From CAWIKY01 sp963836905 (GTDB lineage Bacteria; Pseudomonadota; Alphaproteobacteria; Caulobacterales; Hyphomonadaceae), in NCBI GenBank assembly GCA_963836905.1, contig CAWIKY010000006.1, forward strand, positions 496,001-560,000: a DNA stretch of 64,000 nt, given 5' to 3'. Below are positions 50,840 to 58,534 of this stretch, piece by piece. Within the stretch, counting starts at the first letter, position 1, and each line of letters opens with the position of its first letter. A program made the position numbers and the translations under genes. Under the pieces are notes generated by a model. It had not been told where the DNA came from. It ran no database searches and was given only the letters and a program-made list of their open reading frames with translations.

Positions 50840-51028
50840 ATGACGGATGACAACACGAAAAAGAGCTCCGGAAAGACAGCGGCCGAACGTGCGCTCGCCG
50901 AGGCAGAAGAAAGACGCGCGGCCCGTGAGGACGCGGAGAGAGATGAATCGGAAGTGGGTGGGCCCAAAGGCAAGGAACCGACGCGCTACGGAGATTGGGA
51001 ACGCAAGGGCATTGCCTACGACTTCTGA
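50840..51028 (+). CDS. Succinate dehydrogenase assembly factor 4 homologue (DUF1674)
   Basis: This 62-residue protein has a charged, helical N-terminus (AAERALAEAEERRAARED) and the diagnostic C-terminus GGPKGKEPTRYGDWERKGIAYDF. SDHAF4 proteins bind flavinylated SdhA and help assemble succinate dehydrogenase. It is divergent from the M48 gene, a common neighbour in alphaproteobacteria. Confidence 0.92.
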   Translation: MTDDNTKKSSGKTAAERALAEAEERRAAREDAERDESEVGGPKGKEPTRYGDWERKGIAYDF

Positions 51029-51169
51029 CCGGTTGGTTCTCCTGTCACGCGAACCGGCTGGCCAGATACGGGTTTTCCGGCTTGCATGAAACTTGCACGG
51101 GTTAGGTGCAGACAGAAGATCGACGCCGGGCGGGCTCCAGAGGCTGCGTTCGGGCAAAGGAGGCTAGCA

Positions 51170-52085
51170 ATGCCGAACTGGTCCATTTCGAAACACCTTG
51201 CCGCCGCGCTTGGCGCGATAGCGTGTGCCGTTTCAACACCCGCTCTGGCCGATGGGCTCGAGGGCGGACCGTACTTCCAGCCGGCGCAGCCAGGCTATGG
51301 TCAGGTCTACCAGCAGCAGGCTCCCGTCTATCAGCAGCAGACACCCGTTTATCAGCAGAACAGTTGCGCCGCCGCAGCGTGTTCAGGGCGAGATCGAATG
51401 CGTTTCGGGTGGCGTACCGGTTGACTGCGCTACCGTTCCCGGCCTGTCGCAAGCGCTTGTCAGTCAGGGGCGCGGCGATCTTGCCGACCGCATCGGGCCG
51501 ACCCTGCCACTTGAACAGGGTTATATCGGGCATGCCGGAGACGGCTATGCGACGGAGACCTATCAGCAGGAGGTTTTCACTCCGGGGCCTGTCACCGAAA
51601 GATTCGTGACCCAGACGTATACGACGGAGGCCTACGCGCCGCCTGCGTATCATCACCCGCAACATACGGTTCCTTGTTCGACATGCCGCGTAGCTCATCA
51701 GCCGCAGGCTGTGACCGTGCCATGCTCCACTTGCCGGGTCATTCATCAGCCGCAGCCGGTCGCCGTACCGTGCGGCACATGTCAGGTCGTACACCGTCCG
51801 GCCCCCGCGCCTGTCGTCTATACCGTCCGTCTCGCAGACGGGACGGCATTCGCGCTGAATGGCGGCGTTGGTGCCGGCGTCTATGGTGGTTATTCCGGCG
51901 GCGGCGGTACGTTCATCAGTGGCGGATCGCGCTTTTCAGGTGTGCTCGATGCCCGCGCATCGGCCTTCACTTTCAATCGCCGCGTCAAGCGTGGCGGCGG
52001 CGGACACAATCCTCATCCACGCCCGCATCCGCATCCGGGTGGTGGCGGCGGCGGCTGTGGCGGCGGTTGCCCAAGCGGCCATTAG
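51170..52085 (+). pseudogene. Secreted Cys/Gly/His-rich protein, frameshifted by one base
   Basis: A start at 51170 with a full AAAGGAGG ribosome site gives a signal peptide (cleavage after ALA, residue 25) and three PVYQQQ-type repeats. The frame is then lost at about 51359-51360: CAGAACAG would read on as QQTVAPPQRVQGEIECVSG if one A were removed, a 304-residue protein. The second part holds three consecutive VPCSTCRVxHQPQ repeats (last VPCGTCQV), a YTVRLADGTAFALNGG strand, and an HPHPRPHPHPGGGGGGCGGG tail. The CxxC repeats and His-rich tail suggest metal binding or disulphides. No known family. Confidence 0.75.
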
Positions 52086-52188
52086 GGCCAGCTGGTTCAG
52101 CGCCAGTATGCCTACTGACGCGCGCATGCGAAGCTTTGTATCGATATCATAAAGATCTCGTCGTTCGCGGAGATAACGCGCCGTGCGA

Positions 52189-52989
52189 CTACTCCGTACG
52201 GCGGAACTTCTTTGACTGGCTTTTCATCAGCTCCCGGCCAATCGGTTCGGGAACGAGCTTGGCAAACGTCGCCAGCGCCTTGTTAACGCCGCCAGTCACC
52301 ACGACGGCCCGGTTGCGCGTCACAGCCTCAAGCCCTTCGCGCACGACCTCTTCCGCGCTCTGCCACATGAAGTTCGGCAGATCGTCCATCTGCGGCCGGG
52401 TGCCGTTGGTGTCGTGAAACTCCGAATGGGTAAGGCCGGGGCAGACGGCTGTGACATGAATGCCGGTACCTTCGGTTTCGGCATGAAGGCTTTCAGAAAA
52501 CCGGATCATGGCCGCTTTCACCGGTCCGTAGAGGGTGTGCCCCCTGGAGCCGGGCGTATAGCCCGCCAGCGACGCAACATTGACAATGCGTCCCCATTTG
52601 CGGTCCGCCATGCCCGACAACACCCGGTGTGCCAGTTCGCAAGGCGCGGTCAGCAGCACCTGCAGGAAGTCGCGCTGCGCCTCCCAGCTCGTGTTCAGGA
52701 ATGTGCCCGGCAGACCGTAGCCCGCATTGTTCACCAGCATGTCGACCGGTCGGCCCGCTTGCTCGATAGCAGCCAGCAGGGCTTTCGGGGCGGCCGGGTC
52801 TGCCAGATCAGCCGGATAGACCGCTGCATTGATGCGGTATTTCGCCTCCATCTCTGCAGCCAGCTTTTCCAGTCGGTCGCCGCGTCTTGCGGTCAGCGCC
52901 AGATCATGTCCCCGCTCCGCGAGCGCACGGGCGAATGCGACGCCTATACCGGCTGATGCGCCGGTTACGAGTGCCAGTTTCCGGGTCAT
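52189..52989 (-). CDS. Short-chain dehydrogenase/reductase
   Basis: This 266-residue classical SDR has VTGASAGIGVAFA at residue 8, the LVNNAGYG motif, IVNVASLAG with the catalytic Ser, and YGPVKAA with the catalytic Tyr and Lys. It resembles DltE/YdfG-like SDRs that act on small carbonyl compounds; the substrate is unknown. It follows the flavodoxin-like gene in the same direction after 45 bases, so cotranscription is likely. Confidence 0.9.
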   Translation of the reverse strand: MTRKLALVTGASAGIGVAFARALAERGHDLALTARRGDRLEKLAAEMEAKYRINAAVYPADLADPAAPKALLAAIEQAGRPVDMLVNNAGYGLPGTFLNTSWEAQRDFLQVLLTAPCELAHRVLSGMADRKWGRIVNVASLAGYTPGSRGHTLYGPVKAAMIRFSESLHAETEGTGIHVTAVCPGLTHSEFHDTNGTRPQMDDLPNFMWQSAEEVVREGLEAVTRNRAVVVTGGVNKALATFAKLVPEPIGRELMKSQSKKFRRTE

Positions 52990-53034
52990 GGTGTGGGGTC
53001 CCTCATGATCAATGCTTCGAGAACCGGCCGGGCG

Positions 53035-53745
53035 TCAGTCCTGACCATTTTCGGTGTCCGGGTGCCCGAAACGTTCACCGTCATTCCATCTTGGAACCGA
53101 GTTTCCGTATTCGGGCAAGCCGCCCGCGTCTTTCAGCAGGCGTGCCATGTGGATGAGGTTCCAGCTCATGAAGGTGGTCGTCTTCTTCGTGAATGTGTTG
53201 TCCAGCCCTGCACCGTCATCGCCATAGGACGCTCCCGGACCGGCCTCGCCGATCCAGCCGGTGTCGGCCTGGGGCGGTATTGTATACCCGATATGGTTGA
53301 GGGCGAAGTTCACCGTCATGCTGGCATGCTTCACGCCGTCCTCATTCCCGGTCACGACACAGCCGCCGACCTTGTTGTAAAAGATGGCCTGTCCCTTGTC
53401 GTTCAGCTGCGCCGAATGGGCGTAAAGCCGTTCGATGATGACCCGGCAGATCGAGCTTTCCTCGCCGAGCCAGAGCGGCGTCCCGATCACCAGAATGTCG
53501 GCTGCCTCGACCTTCGGCCAGATATGTTCCGGCCAATCGTCCCGCGCGCGGCCTTCCTCGCGCATATCGGGTTTCACGCCGAACGCGATGTGATGGTCGG
53601 CGGCGCGGACATGCTCGGCGTTCGCGCCCGCATTGCGCAATATGGCAATGGAGTTTTCCATTAGATCGGCCGTGTGCGAGTGGGTCGGCGACGGCTTCAG
53701 TGTGCAGTTGATATAGAGAGCGTTCAGCCCGGTAGCATCGTTCAT
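53035..53745 (-). CDS. Flavodoxin-family NADPH-dependent FMN reductase-like protein
   Basis: This 236-residue protein has a flavodoxin fold: ALYINCTLKPSPTHSHTADLM (phosphate loop), ADILVIGTPLWLGEESSICRVIIERLYA, and KVGGCVVTGNEDGVKHASMTVNFALNHIGYTIPP. This is the NAD(P)H-dependent FMN reductase/quinone reductase group often annotated as flavodoxin family protein. It is a likely redox enzyme with unknown substrate. A 6-base hairpin, CAGGTT/AACCTG, lies upstream at 53771-53785. Confidence 0.87.
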   Translation of the reverse strand: MNDATGLNALYINCTLKPSPTHSHTADLMENSIAILRNAGANAEHVRAADHHIAFGVKPDMREEGRARDDWPEHIWPKVEAADILVIGTPLWLGEESSICRVIIERLYAHSAQLNDKGQAIFYNKVGGCVVTGNEDGVKHASMTVNFALNHIGYTIPPQADTGWIGEAGPGASYGDDGAGLDNTFTKKTTTFMSWNLIHMARLLKDAGGLPEYGNSVPRWNDGERFGHPDTENGQD

Positions 53746-53839
53746 GACAGGGAGTCCTTTCGGCAGGGTTCAGGTTTTCAACCTGACCCTCCCGGACTTT
53801 GTTCCGAAAACATGCGGCTTCGGCTATCCACCTGTCCGG

Positions 53840-54778
53840 CTAGCGAATGCCCACCGGGTTGATGATGGCCTGAACCGTACCTTCCAGTTTCGGAACCCCG
53901 AGCGTGAAGAAAAACTCGGTCACGCCGTCGGCTGCCAGCTCGTCTGTGACCATGTTTTCGAGAATGTAGACGCCATTCTTTGCCAACAGGGTCAGGTGCA
54001 CATCGAACGGGCGGGTCTCGTCTTCAAACGGTATGGCCTCCAGCGCCCACGTGTCGGCACCTACCGCCACGACGCCTGCATCAGCGAGATATTGCGCGCC
54101 TTCCACGCCAAGACCGGGCGAGGTCGGTGACAGCGCCGCATCATCTTTCGTAGCTGCCATCTTGCCGGTGTGGAAAAGCACCACATCGCCTGCGTCCAGC
54201 GTCAATCCGGCAGCCTCGAGCGCCGCATCGATCTCAGCCCGGTTGAAGGATGTGCCATCGGCAACCGGGTTGGTGCCGGTCAGCTTCGTCATATCCAGCA
54301 GGATTCCGCGCGTGGCGACCGGCGGCAGCGTGTGTGTGCCGAACTGTTTCAGCCCGTCCGTTGCCACAAAATCGGCGACTGGGACATCGTTATAATAGCG
54401 GTGCGCAATGCCCATATGGCCCAGCCCGTCAATCTGGCTGCCAATGCCGACAAAAGTGCGCACCAGATCATCATTGCCGGTCGCCTGGTTTGCACCGAGC
54501 GGCGTGCCCGACCCGTCCGAGAGCTGCAGGATGGTGACATCGTATTCGCGCGGGCCATAGGCTGGGGTTTTTGCACCCGTCACCATGCCCAGCGCATAGG
54601 TCTTGCCGGTGGTGATCAGTTTTGCGGCGCGGGCGGTCTTGTCCGGCGAAAGCTCGTTCAGTGCGCCCAGCCTGTCATCCGCGCCATACTTCTGCGAGAC
54701 CGGAGGCGTCTCTTGAGCCATGCCCGGCGTGCCGGATATCGCCAGTCCAGCGATCAGTGAAAGTGCAAACCGGTTCAT
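53840..54778 (-). CDS. Secreted cyclase family protein (kynurenine-formamidase-like fold)
   Basis: This 312-residue protein has a signal peptide (cleavage after GMAQ, residue 22) and the cyclase/KynB fold: GSQIDGLGHMG with metal-binding Asp and His, TRGILLDM, AGDVVLFHTGKM, PGLGVEGAQYLADAGVVAVGADTWALEAIPF and FDVHLTLL. The HxGTHxD motif of kynurenine formamidase is here read as SQIDGLGH, as in the larger cyclase subgroup. Enzymes hydrolyse or cyclise amides and lactones; substrate unknown. It follows nitronate monooxygenase by 23 bases. Confidence 0.88.
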   Translation of the reverse strand: MNRFALSLIAGLAISGTPGMAQETPPVSQKYGADDRLGALNELSPDKTARAAKLITTGKTYALGMVTGAKTPAYGPREYDVTILQLSDGSGTPLGANQATGNDDLVRTFVGIGSQIDGLGHMGIAHRYYNDVPVADFVATDGLKQFGTHTLPPVATRGILLDMTKLTGTNPVADGTSFNRAEIDAALEAAGLTLDAGDVVLFHTGKMAATKDDAALSPTSPGLGVEGAQYLADAGVVAVGADTWALEAIPFEDETRPFDVHLTLLAKNGVYILENMVTDELAADGVTEFFFTLGVPKLEGTVQAIINPVGIR

Positions 54779-54801
54779 ATCCCGTTCTCCCCTTGGTTAT
54801 G

Positions 54802-55746
54802 TCAGCGCTGACCATAGGCTGCGTGCAATTCGGCCATGCGCGTATGAAAGCCCTCGATCATTTCCTCGACAATGACTTTCACCGGCTTGATCGCATCGAT
54901 CCGTCCGGCAACCTGCCCGGTCAGCGCGATGCCCGCTTCCAGATCGCCGCCGAAATAGACCGCCTGCGTATCGGCAAACTCGCCGAAGATGTTGTCGCTG
55001 CCATCCTTCTCGATGCGGCTGGTGCGCTCCGTGCGCAGAGCGCGCAGGGCCGGGCCGGGACCGTCGCGGTTGAGAAAGACCGTGTCGGTTTCTTTCGCGT
55101 CGATGATGGCCTGCTTCCAGTTGGCATGCACGGGGCTCTCCTCGGATGAGAGAATGCGTGTGCCCAGCAACACGCCTTCTGCGCCCAGCGCAAAGGCTGC
55201 GGCCATGGAGCGTCCATCGACAATGCCGCCTGCCGCCACGACTGGAACCTTCACCTGCGAGCAGACCAGCGGCAACAGGACAAAGCTCGCCACATCGCGC
55301 GGGTTCTTGAAGCCGCCACCTTCGCCGCCTTCAACGATCAGCCCGTCCACACCGGCATCAACAGCCCGCAGCGCGCCAGCCAGTGATGGAACAACGTGAA
55401 AGACTGTCAGACCGGCTTTCTTCAGCTTCTCGGTATACTTCATCGGGTCGCCCGCCGACGTGGTGACGAAGCGCACGCCCTGATCGATGATGAAGTCGAC
55501 AATGTCGGGGTCGCGCACAAAGGCCTGCGCCACGTTTACCCCGAAGGGCTTGTCGGTCAGCTTCTGCATCTTCTGTATTTCGCCACGGATCACATCCAGT
55601 TCGCCCGACGAGGTCTCGATGATGCCCATCGCGCCGGCATTGCAAACGGCCGAGGTCAGTGGCGCGCGGGCGATCCATCCCATTGCCGCCTGCACCAAGG
55701 GGTATTCGATGCCGAGCATGTCGGTCAGCCGGTTCTTGATCTGCAT
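54802..55746 (-). CDS. Nitronate monooxygenase family protein
   Basis: This 314-residue FMN-dependent TIM barrel has PLVQAAMGWIARAPLTSAVCNAG at the start, KPFGVNVAQ, VDGLIVEGGEGGGF, and VPVVAAGGIVDGRSMAAAFALGAEGVLLGTRIL near the end. It belongs to the 2-nitropropane dioxygenase-like group, which oxidises nitronates, although enoyl-ACP reductase FabK shares the fold. ATG 55746 begins the conserved start (MQIKNRLTDMLGIEYP); an upstream in-frame ATG adds low-complexity residues only. It probably starts an operon with the cyclase gene, and possibly the flavodoxin and SDR genes. Confidence 0.9.
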   Translation of the reverse strand: MQIKNRLTDMLGIEYPLVQAAMGWIARAPLTSAVCNAGAMGIIETSSGELDVIRGEIQKMQKLTDKPFGVNVAQAFVRDPDIVDFIIDQGVRFVTTSAGDPMKYTEKLKKAGLTVFHVVPSLAGALRAVDAGVDGLIVEGGEGGGFKNPRDVASFVLLPLVCSQVKVPVVAAGGIVDGRSMAAAFALGAEGVLLGTRILSSEESPVHANWKQAIIDAKETDTVFLNRDGPGPALRALRTERTSRIEKDGSDNIFGEFADTQAVYFGGDLEAGIALTGQVAGRIDAIKPVKVIVEEMIEGFHTRMAELHAAYGQR

Positions 55747-55845
55747 GTGTCTTCTTCCGCCCAGTCGCTTTTCGTTGGCGGCAGTGTTCCCGCCATGGAG
55801 AGGTCTGGCAAGGGGGTGAGGGTACAGCGGTCGCCCGCCCGCCAT

Positions 55846-55970
55846 GTGTCATTGAGCTTGTCGAAACGTCAGGGCGGTGCGGGGCATGAACTGCGCATCG
55901 GGTCTTATCTAGAGCTAACGTCGCATCCCGAGCCCGAGGTCTCATCCTGAGCCTGTCGAAGGATCGAGAC
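55846..55970. repeat. Two copies of a TGTCGAAGGAT-type short repeat in a 404-base gene-free stretch
   Basis: CATTGAGCTTGTCGAAACG (about 55849-55868) and ATCCTGAGCCTGTCGAAGGAT (about 55944-55964) resemble a dispersed palindromic repeat frequent in alphaproteobacteria. The gene-free stretch 55747-56150 also holds the 55976 direct repeat and the 56076 palindrome. No coding region is supported there. Confidence 0.6.
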
Positions 55971-55975
55971 CTTCA

Positions 55976-56010
55976 CGTGCCGCTGTCCCTCACGCCCTGG
56001 GACGCGAAAT
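55976..56010. repeat. Direct repeat of the xerC 3' end, left copy
   Basis: The 23 bases at 55976-55998 are identical to 58499-58521, and the similarity runs about 12 bases further with three differences. The right copy includes the last codons of xerC. Together they flank the RTX gene. Confidence 0.8.
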
Positions 56011-56075
56011 TTCCTGGTGGCGATGTCAATGCAGACTGAGCATCGGGATAAAATCCGCCAAGAAAAGTGGCCTTG

Positions 56076-56091
56076 TGTACCACGTGGTACA
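56076..56091. promoter_or_regulatory. Perfect 16-base palindrome 60 bases before the RTX gene
   Basis: The sequence TGTACCACGTGGTACA is fully symmetrical about CACGTG. It ends 59 bases upstream of the RTX ATG, suitable for an activator or repressor site. A LuxR-type or other dimeric regulator would fit, but none is nearby. Confidence 0.55.
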
Positions 56092-56150
56092 TGCGGTCAG
56101 CGTCGAAAACGTGTTTGCGGAGCATTCAACCAAAGCTCAGGATTTCGAAC

Positions 56151-58469
56151 ATGGCACGTATTATCGCAAACGGATTCACTTACCTTCGAGGGTATCAGCA
56201 GGGAGATCCGGGGTATGAATTGAGCGACACCCAGTCCCCGCACATCATTCAGACCAACGGCAAGACGTTTGTCTATCTTGCCGATCAGGGCAATGACCGG
56301 ATGCACGTGTATGAACTGAACAGTGACGGGACGCTCACCGTTGTCCAGAACCTGCTGGAATCCTTTGCACTCGGATGGGTTGCCGAGACGCCGCTGCACT
56401 CTCATTCCGTGACCATTGCGGGCGGCACCTACCTCTATGTGAACGATCCGGGAGCGGGCAAAACGGCTGTCTTCTCTATCGATATGCAGACAGGCATGCT
56501 GACATTCGTAGAAGAGGCGGCGGGTACCTTCGGTCTTGCACGCTTCACGAGCGCAGAAAGTGGCGGAAATCATTTTCTGGTGGGCCATAACGGGAATAAC
56601 GGGGTTCTCGTCCATCAGATCGGAACCGACGGGCGTCTGACGCAAGCTTCGCTCACCCTCGATACGGCCAGCACCAATCTTGCGACCGCAGGCGGTGTTA
56701 CGAGCCTGAATATCGGCGGAACCACCTATGTTTTCGTCACGAGCCTTACCGAGGACGCGGTTACGTCGTTTCGGTTGAACACCGATGGAACACTGACCCA
56801 GACCGACACGGTGACGGATTCTGAAAGTGCTCTGTTGGAACTCGATGCCGCATATGAGATGGCGTCCACCACCATCAACGGCGTTGCTTACGTATTTGTC
56901 GCCGGTAACGGTGATGACGGCATCAGCACATTCCGTGTGGATGCAAACGGCATCATGACGAACGTCGCAAATATCGGTCCAGGCACGGGTCTAGACGGCG
57001 TCCAGGGCATGGAGGTCGTCACTCTCGGAGGACAGCAATTCATCGTCGCCAGCGTTGTCAACGCCAATGGACTCAACATGCTCGAAATCGGCGATGACGG
57101 TTCTCTGAGCGTCAGCGCTGTAGTGGCCTCGCCGGGAACGCTTCCCGGCACGCGCTATGGCACGGTCGCTGAAGTCGACGGACACGTTTATGTCGTCAGC
57201 GGTACCGGCCGGACGATTGACCTGCTGACGATCCACGAAATCGGAGGAGGCGCACGGTCTCTGAGCGGAACCAACGACGCAGATCAAATCTTTTCGCTTG
57301 GCGGCAATGATGTCCTGTCCGGGTTGGGAGGGGATGACTTTCTCTCGGGCGCTTCGGGGTTCGACCGGATTTTCGGGGGCGACGGAAACGATCTTGCCTA
57401 TGGTGGCAATGGTGATGACGGCCTCACCGGTGGAAATGGCAATGACACCATGTTCGGCGAGAATGGCGATGACGTCATGGATGGCGAGGCCGGAAATGAC
57501 GTTCTAGTCGGCGGTGCGGGTGCAGACAGGATGACCGGCGGCACCGGAGATGATGTGTTCCTCGCAGACGCCCTCGATACAATTCTGGAGTCCGTAAATG
57601 GCGGTATCGATACTGTCTATGCGTTTGGGTCGATGACACTTGCCGACAACATCGAGATCGGGGTTGCCGCTGGCGATACATCGTCTCTGACCGGTAATAT
57701 CCTGAGCAATACGCTTATCGCGAATGCGGGCGATGATACGCTTTCTGGTCTGGCCGGTAACGATGTACTCTATGGTGTCGAAGGCAACAATACGCTCGAC
57801 GGAGGCGCGGGCGATGACTTCATGGTCTCCGGAAGCGGTATCGATACCATGATCGGCGGCGCGGGTGACGATAGCTACATTATCGGCCTTGGCGATGTGA
57901 TTTCAGAAGCAGCTTCTGGCGGCAACGACGTCATCTATACGTCATTGTCCAGCTTCACGCTTGTCGCCAATGTCGAGCGCGGTGTCCTCGTCGGTGGAAC
58001 GACACTGTTCGGCAACGATCTGAACAACGTGCTGGTCGGCGACGGCAATTTCAATGTCATGTCGGGGGGCGCAGGCAATGACTTCATCGTTGCAGGGGCA
58101 GGCAATGATCTGATCCTCGGCGGAACCGGTCTGGACACACTCCAGGGAAATTCCGGTGACGACGTTTTCTGGTGGACCGAGACAAACGAGATCGGAGACA
58201 TCATCCAAGATTGGGGAAATCTGGACGATCAGTTGCAGTTCAGCGCCGCCTCGTTCGGCTTCACGGCTGGTCAGGTTCTCGTTGACGGCGTGAATTTTGT
58301 CTCCAGCAATGCGCCGGTCGCAAACAATGCCGGGCCGACCTTCCTTTGGGACGCCGACGATACCGCACTCTACTATGATGCGGACGGGGCTGGCGGAGCA
58401 GCTGCCGTTCTAGTGGCAGACATGCAGGCGTTTACGACCGTCACGGTGGACGATTTTATCTTCGTTTAA
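56151..58469 (+). CDS. Type I-secreted RTX protein with seven-repeat propeller-like N-domain
   Basis: This 772-residue protein has no signal peptide. Residues about 15-365 are seven repeats, each beginning with a Gly-rich turn and strand (GKTFVYLAD, GGTYLYVND, GGNHFLVGH, GGTTYVFVT, NGVAYVFVA, GGQQFIVAS, DGHVYVVSG), most with a later DGTLT turn, as in a seven-bladed beta-propeller. Residues about 380-475, 520-570 and 625-670 are RTX nonapeptide repeats (GGNDVLSGLGGDD type) that bind calcium, with hydrophobic segments between. The acidic C-terminus ending DDFIFV fits a type I secretion signal. Export ABC genes are not in the window. An RTX-anchored enzyme or adhesin is plausible. Confidence 0.88.
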   Translation: MARIIANGFTYLRGYQQGDPGYELSDTQSPHIIQTNGKTFVYLADQGNDRMHVYELNSDGTLTVVQNLLESFALGWVAETPLHSHSVTIAGGTYLYVNDPGAGKTAVFSIDMQTGMLTFVEEAAGTFGLARFTSAESGGNHFLVGHNGNNGVLVHQIGTDGRLTQASLTLDTASTNLATAGGVTSLNIGGTTYVFVTSLTEDAVTSFRLNTDGTLTQTDTVTDSESALLELDAAYEMASTTINGVAYVFVAGNGDDGISTFRVDANGIMTNVANIGPGTGLDGVQGMEVVTLGGQQFIVASVVNANGLNMLEIGDDGSLSVSAVVASPGTLPGTRYGTVAEVDGHVYVVSGTGRTIDLLTIHEIGGGARSLSGTNDADQIFSLGGNDVLSGLGGDDFLSGASGFDRIFGGDGNDLAYGGNGDDGLTGGNGNDTMFGENGDDVMDGEAGNDVLVGGAGADRMTGGTGDDVFLADALDTILESVNGGIDTVYAFGSMTLADNIEIGVAAGDTSSLTGNILSNTLIANAGDDTLSGLAGNDVLYGVEGNNTLDGGAGDDFMVSGSGIDTMIGGAGDDSYIIGLGDVISEAASGGNDVIYTSLSSFTLVANVERGVLVGGTTLFGNDLNNVLVGDGNFNVMSGGAGNDFIVAGAGNDLILGGTGLDTLQGNSGDDVFWWTETNEIGDIIQDWGNLDDQLQFSAASFGFTAGQVLVDGVNFVSSNAPVANNAGPTFLWDADDTALYYDADGAGGAAAVLVADMQAFTTVTVDDFIFV

Positions 58470-58480
58470 AGCATCGGTGT

Positions 58481-58511
58481 GGACAGCGGTGCCCGGACCG
58501 TGCCGCTGTCC
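58481..58511. terminator. Convergent hairpin between the RTX gene and xerC
   Basis: GGACAGCGG (58481-58489) pairs with CCGCTGTCC (58503-58511). It fills the 43-base gap between the convergent stops. There is no T tract, so termination is possible but not certain. The right arm is part of the direct repeat. Confidence 0.55.
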
Positions 58512-58534
58512 CTCACGCCCTTGGATGCGCAATC
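58499..58534. repeat. Direct repeat at the xerC 3' end, right copy
   Basis: Identical over 23 bases to 55976-55998. It covers the stop and last codons of xerC (HPRA) and part of the adjoining hairpin. Confidence 0.8.

Noticed and set aside
52189..55746. Oxidoreductase cluster (SDR, flavodoxin-like, cyclase, nitronate monooxygenase) as a biosynthetic gene cluster
   Set aside because: No synthase or assembly-line gene is present. Shared direction and short gaps support an operon, but a common product cannot be argued.
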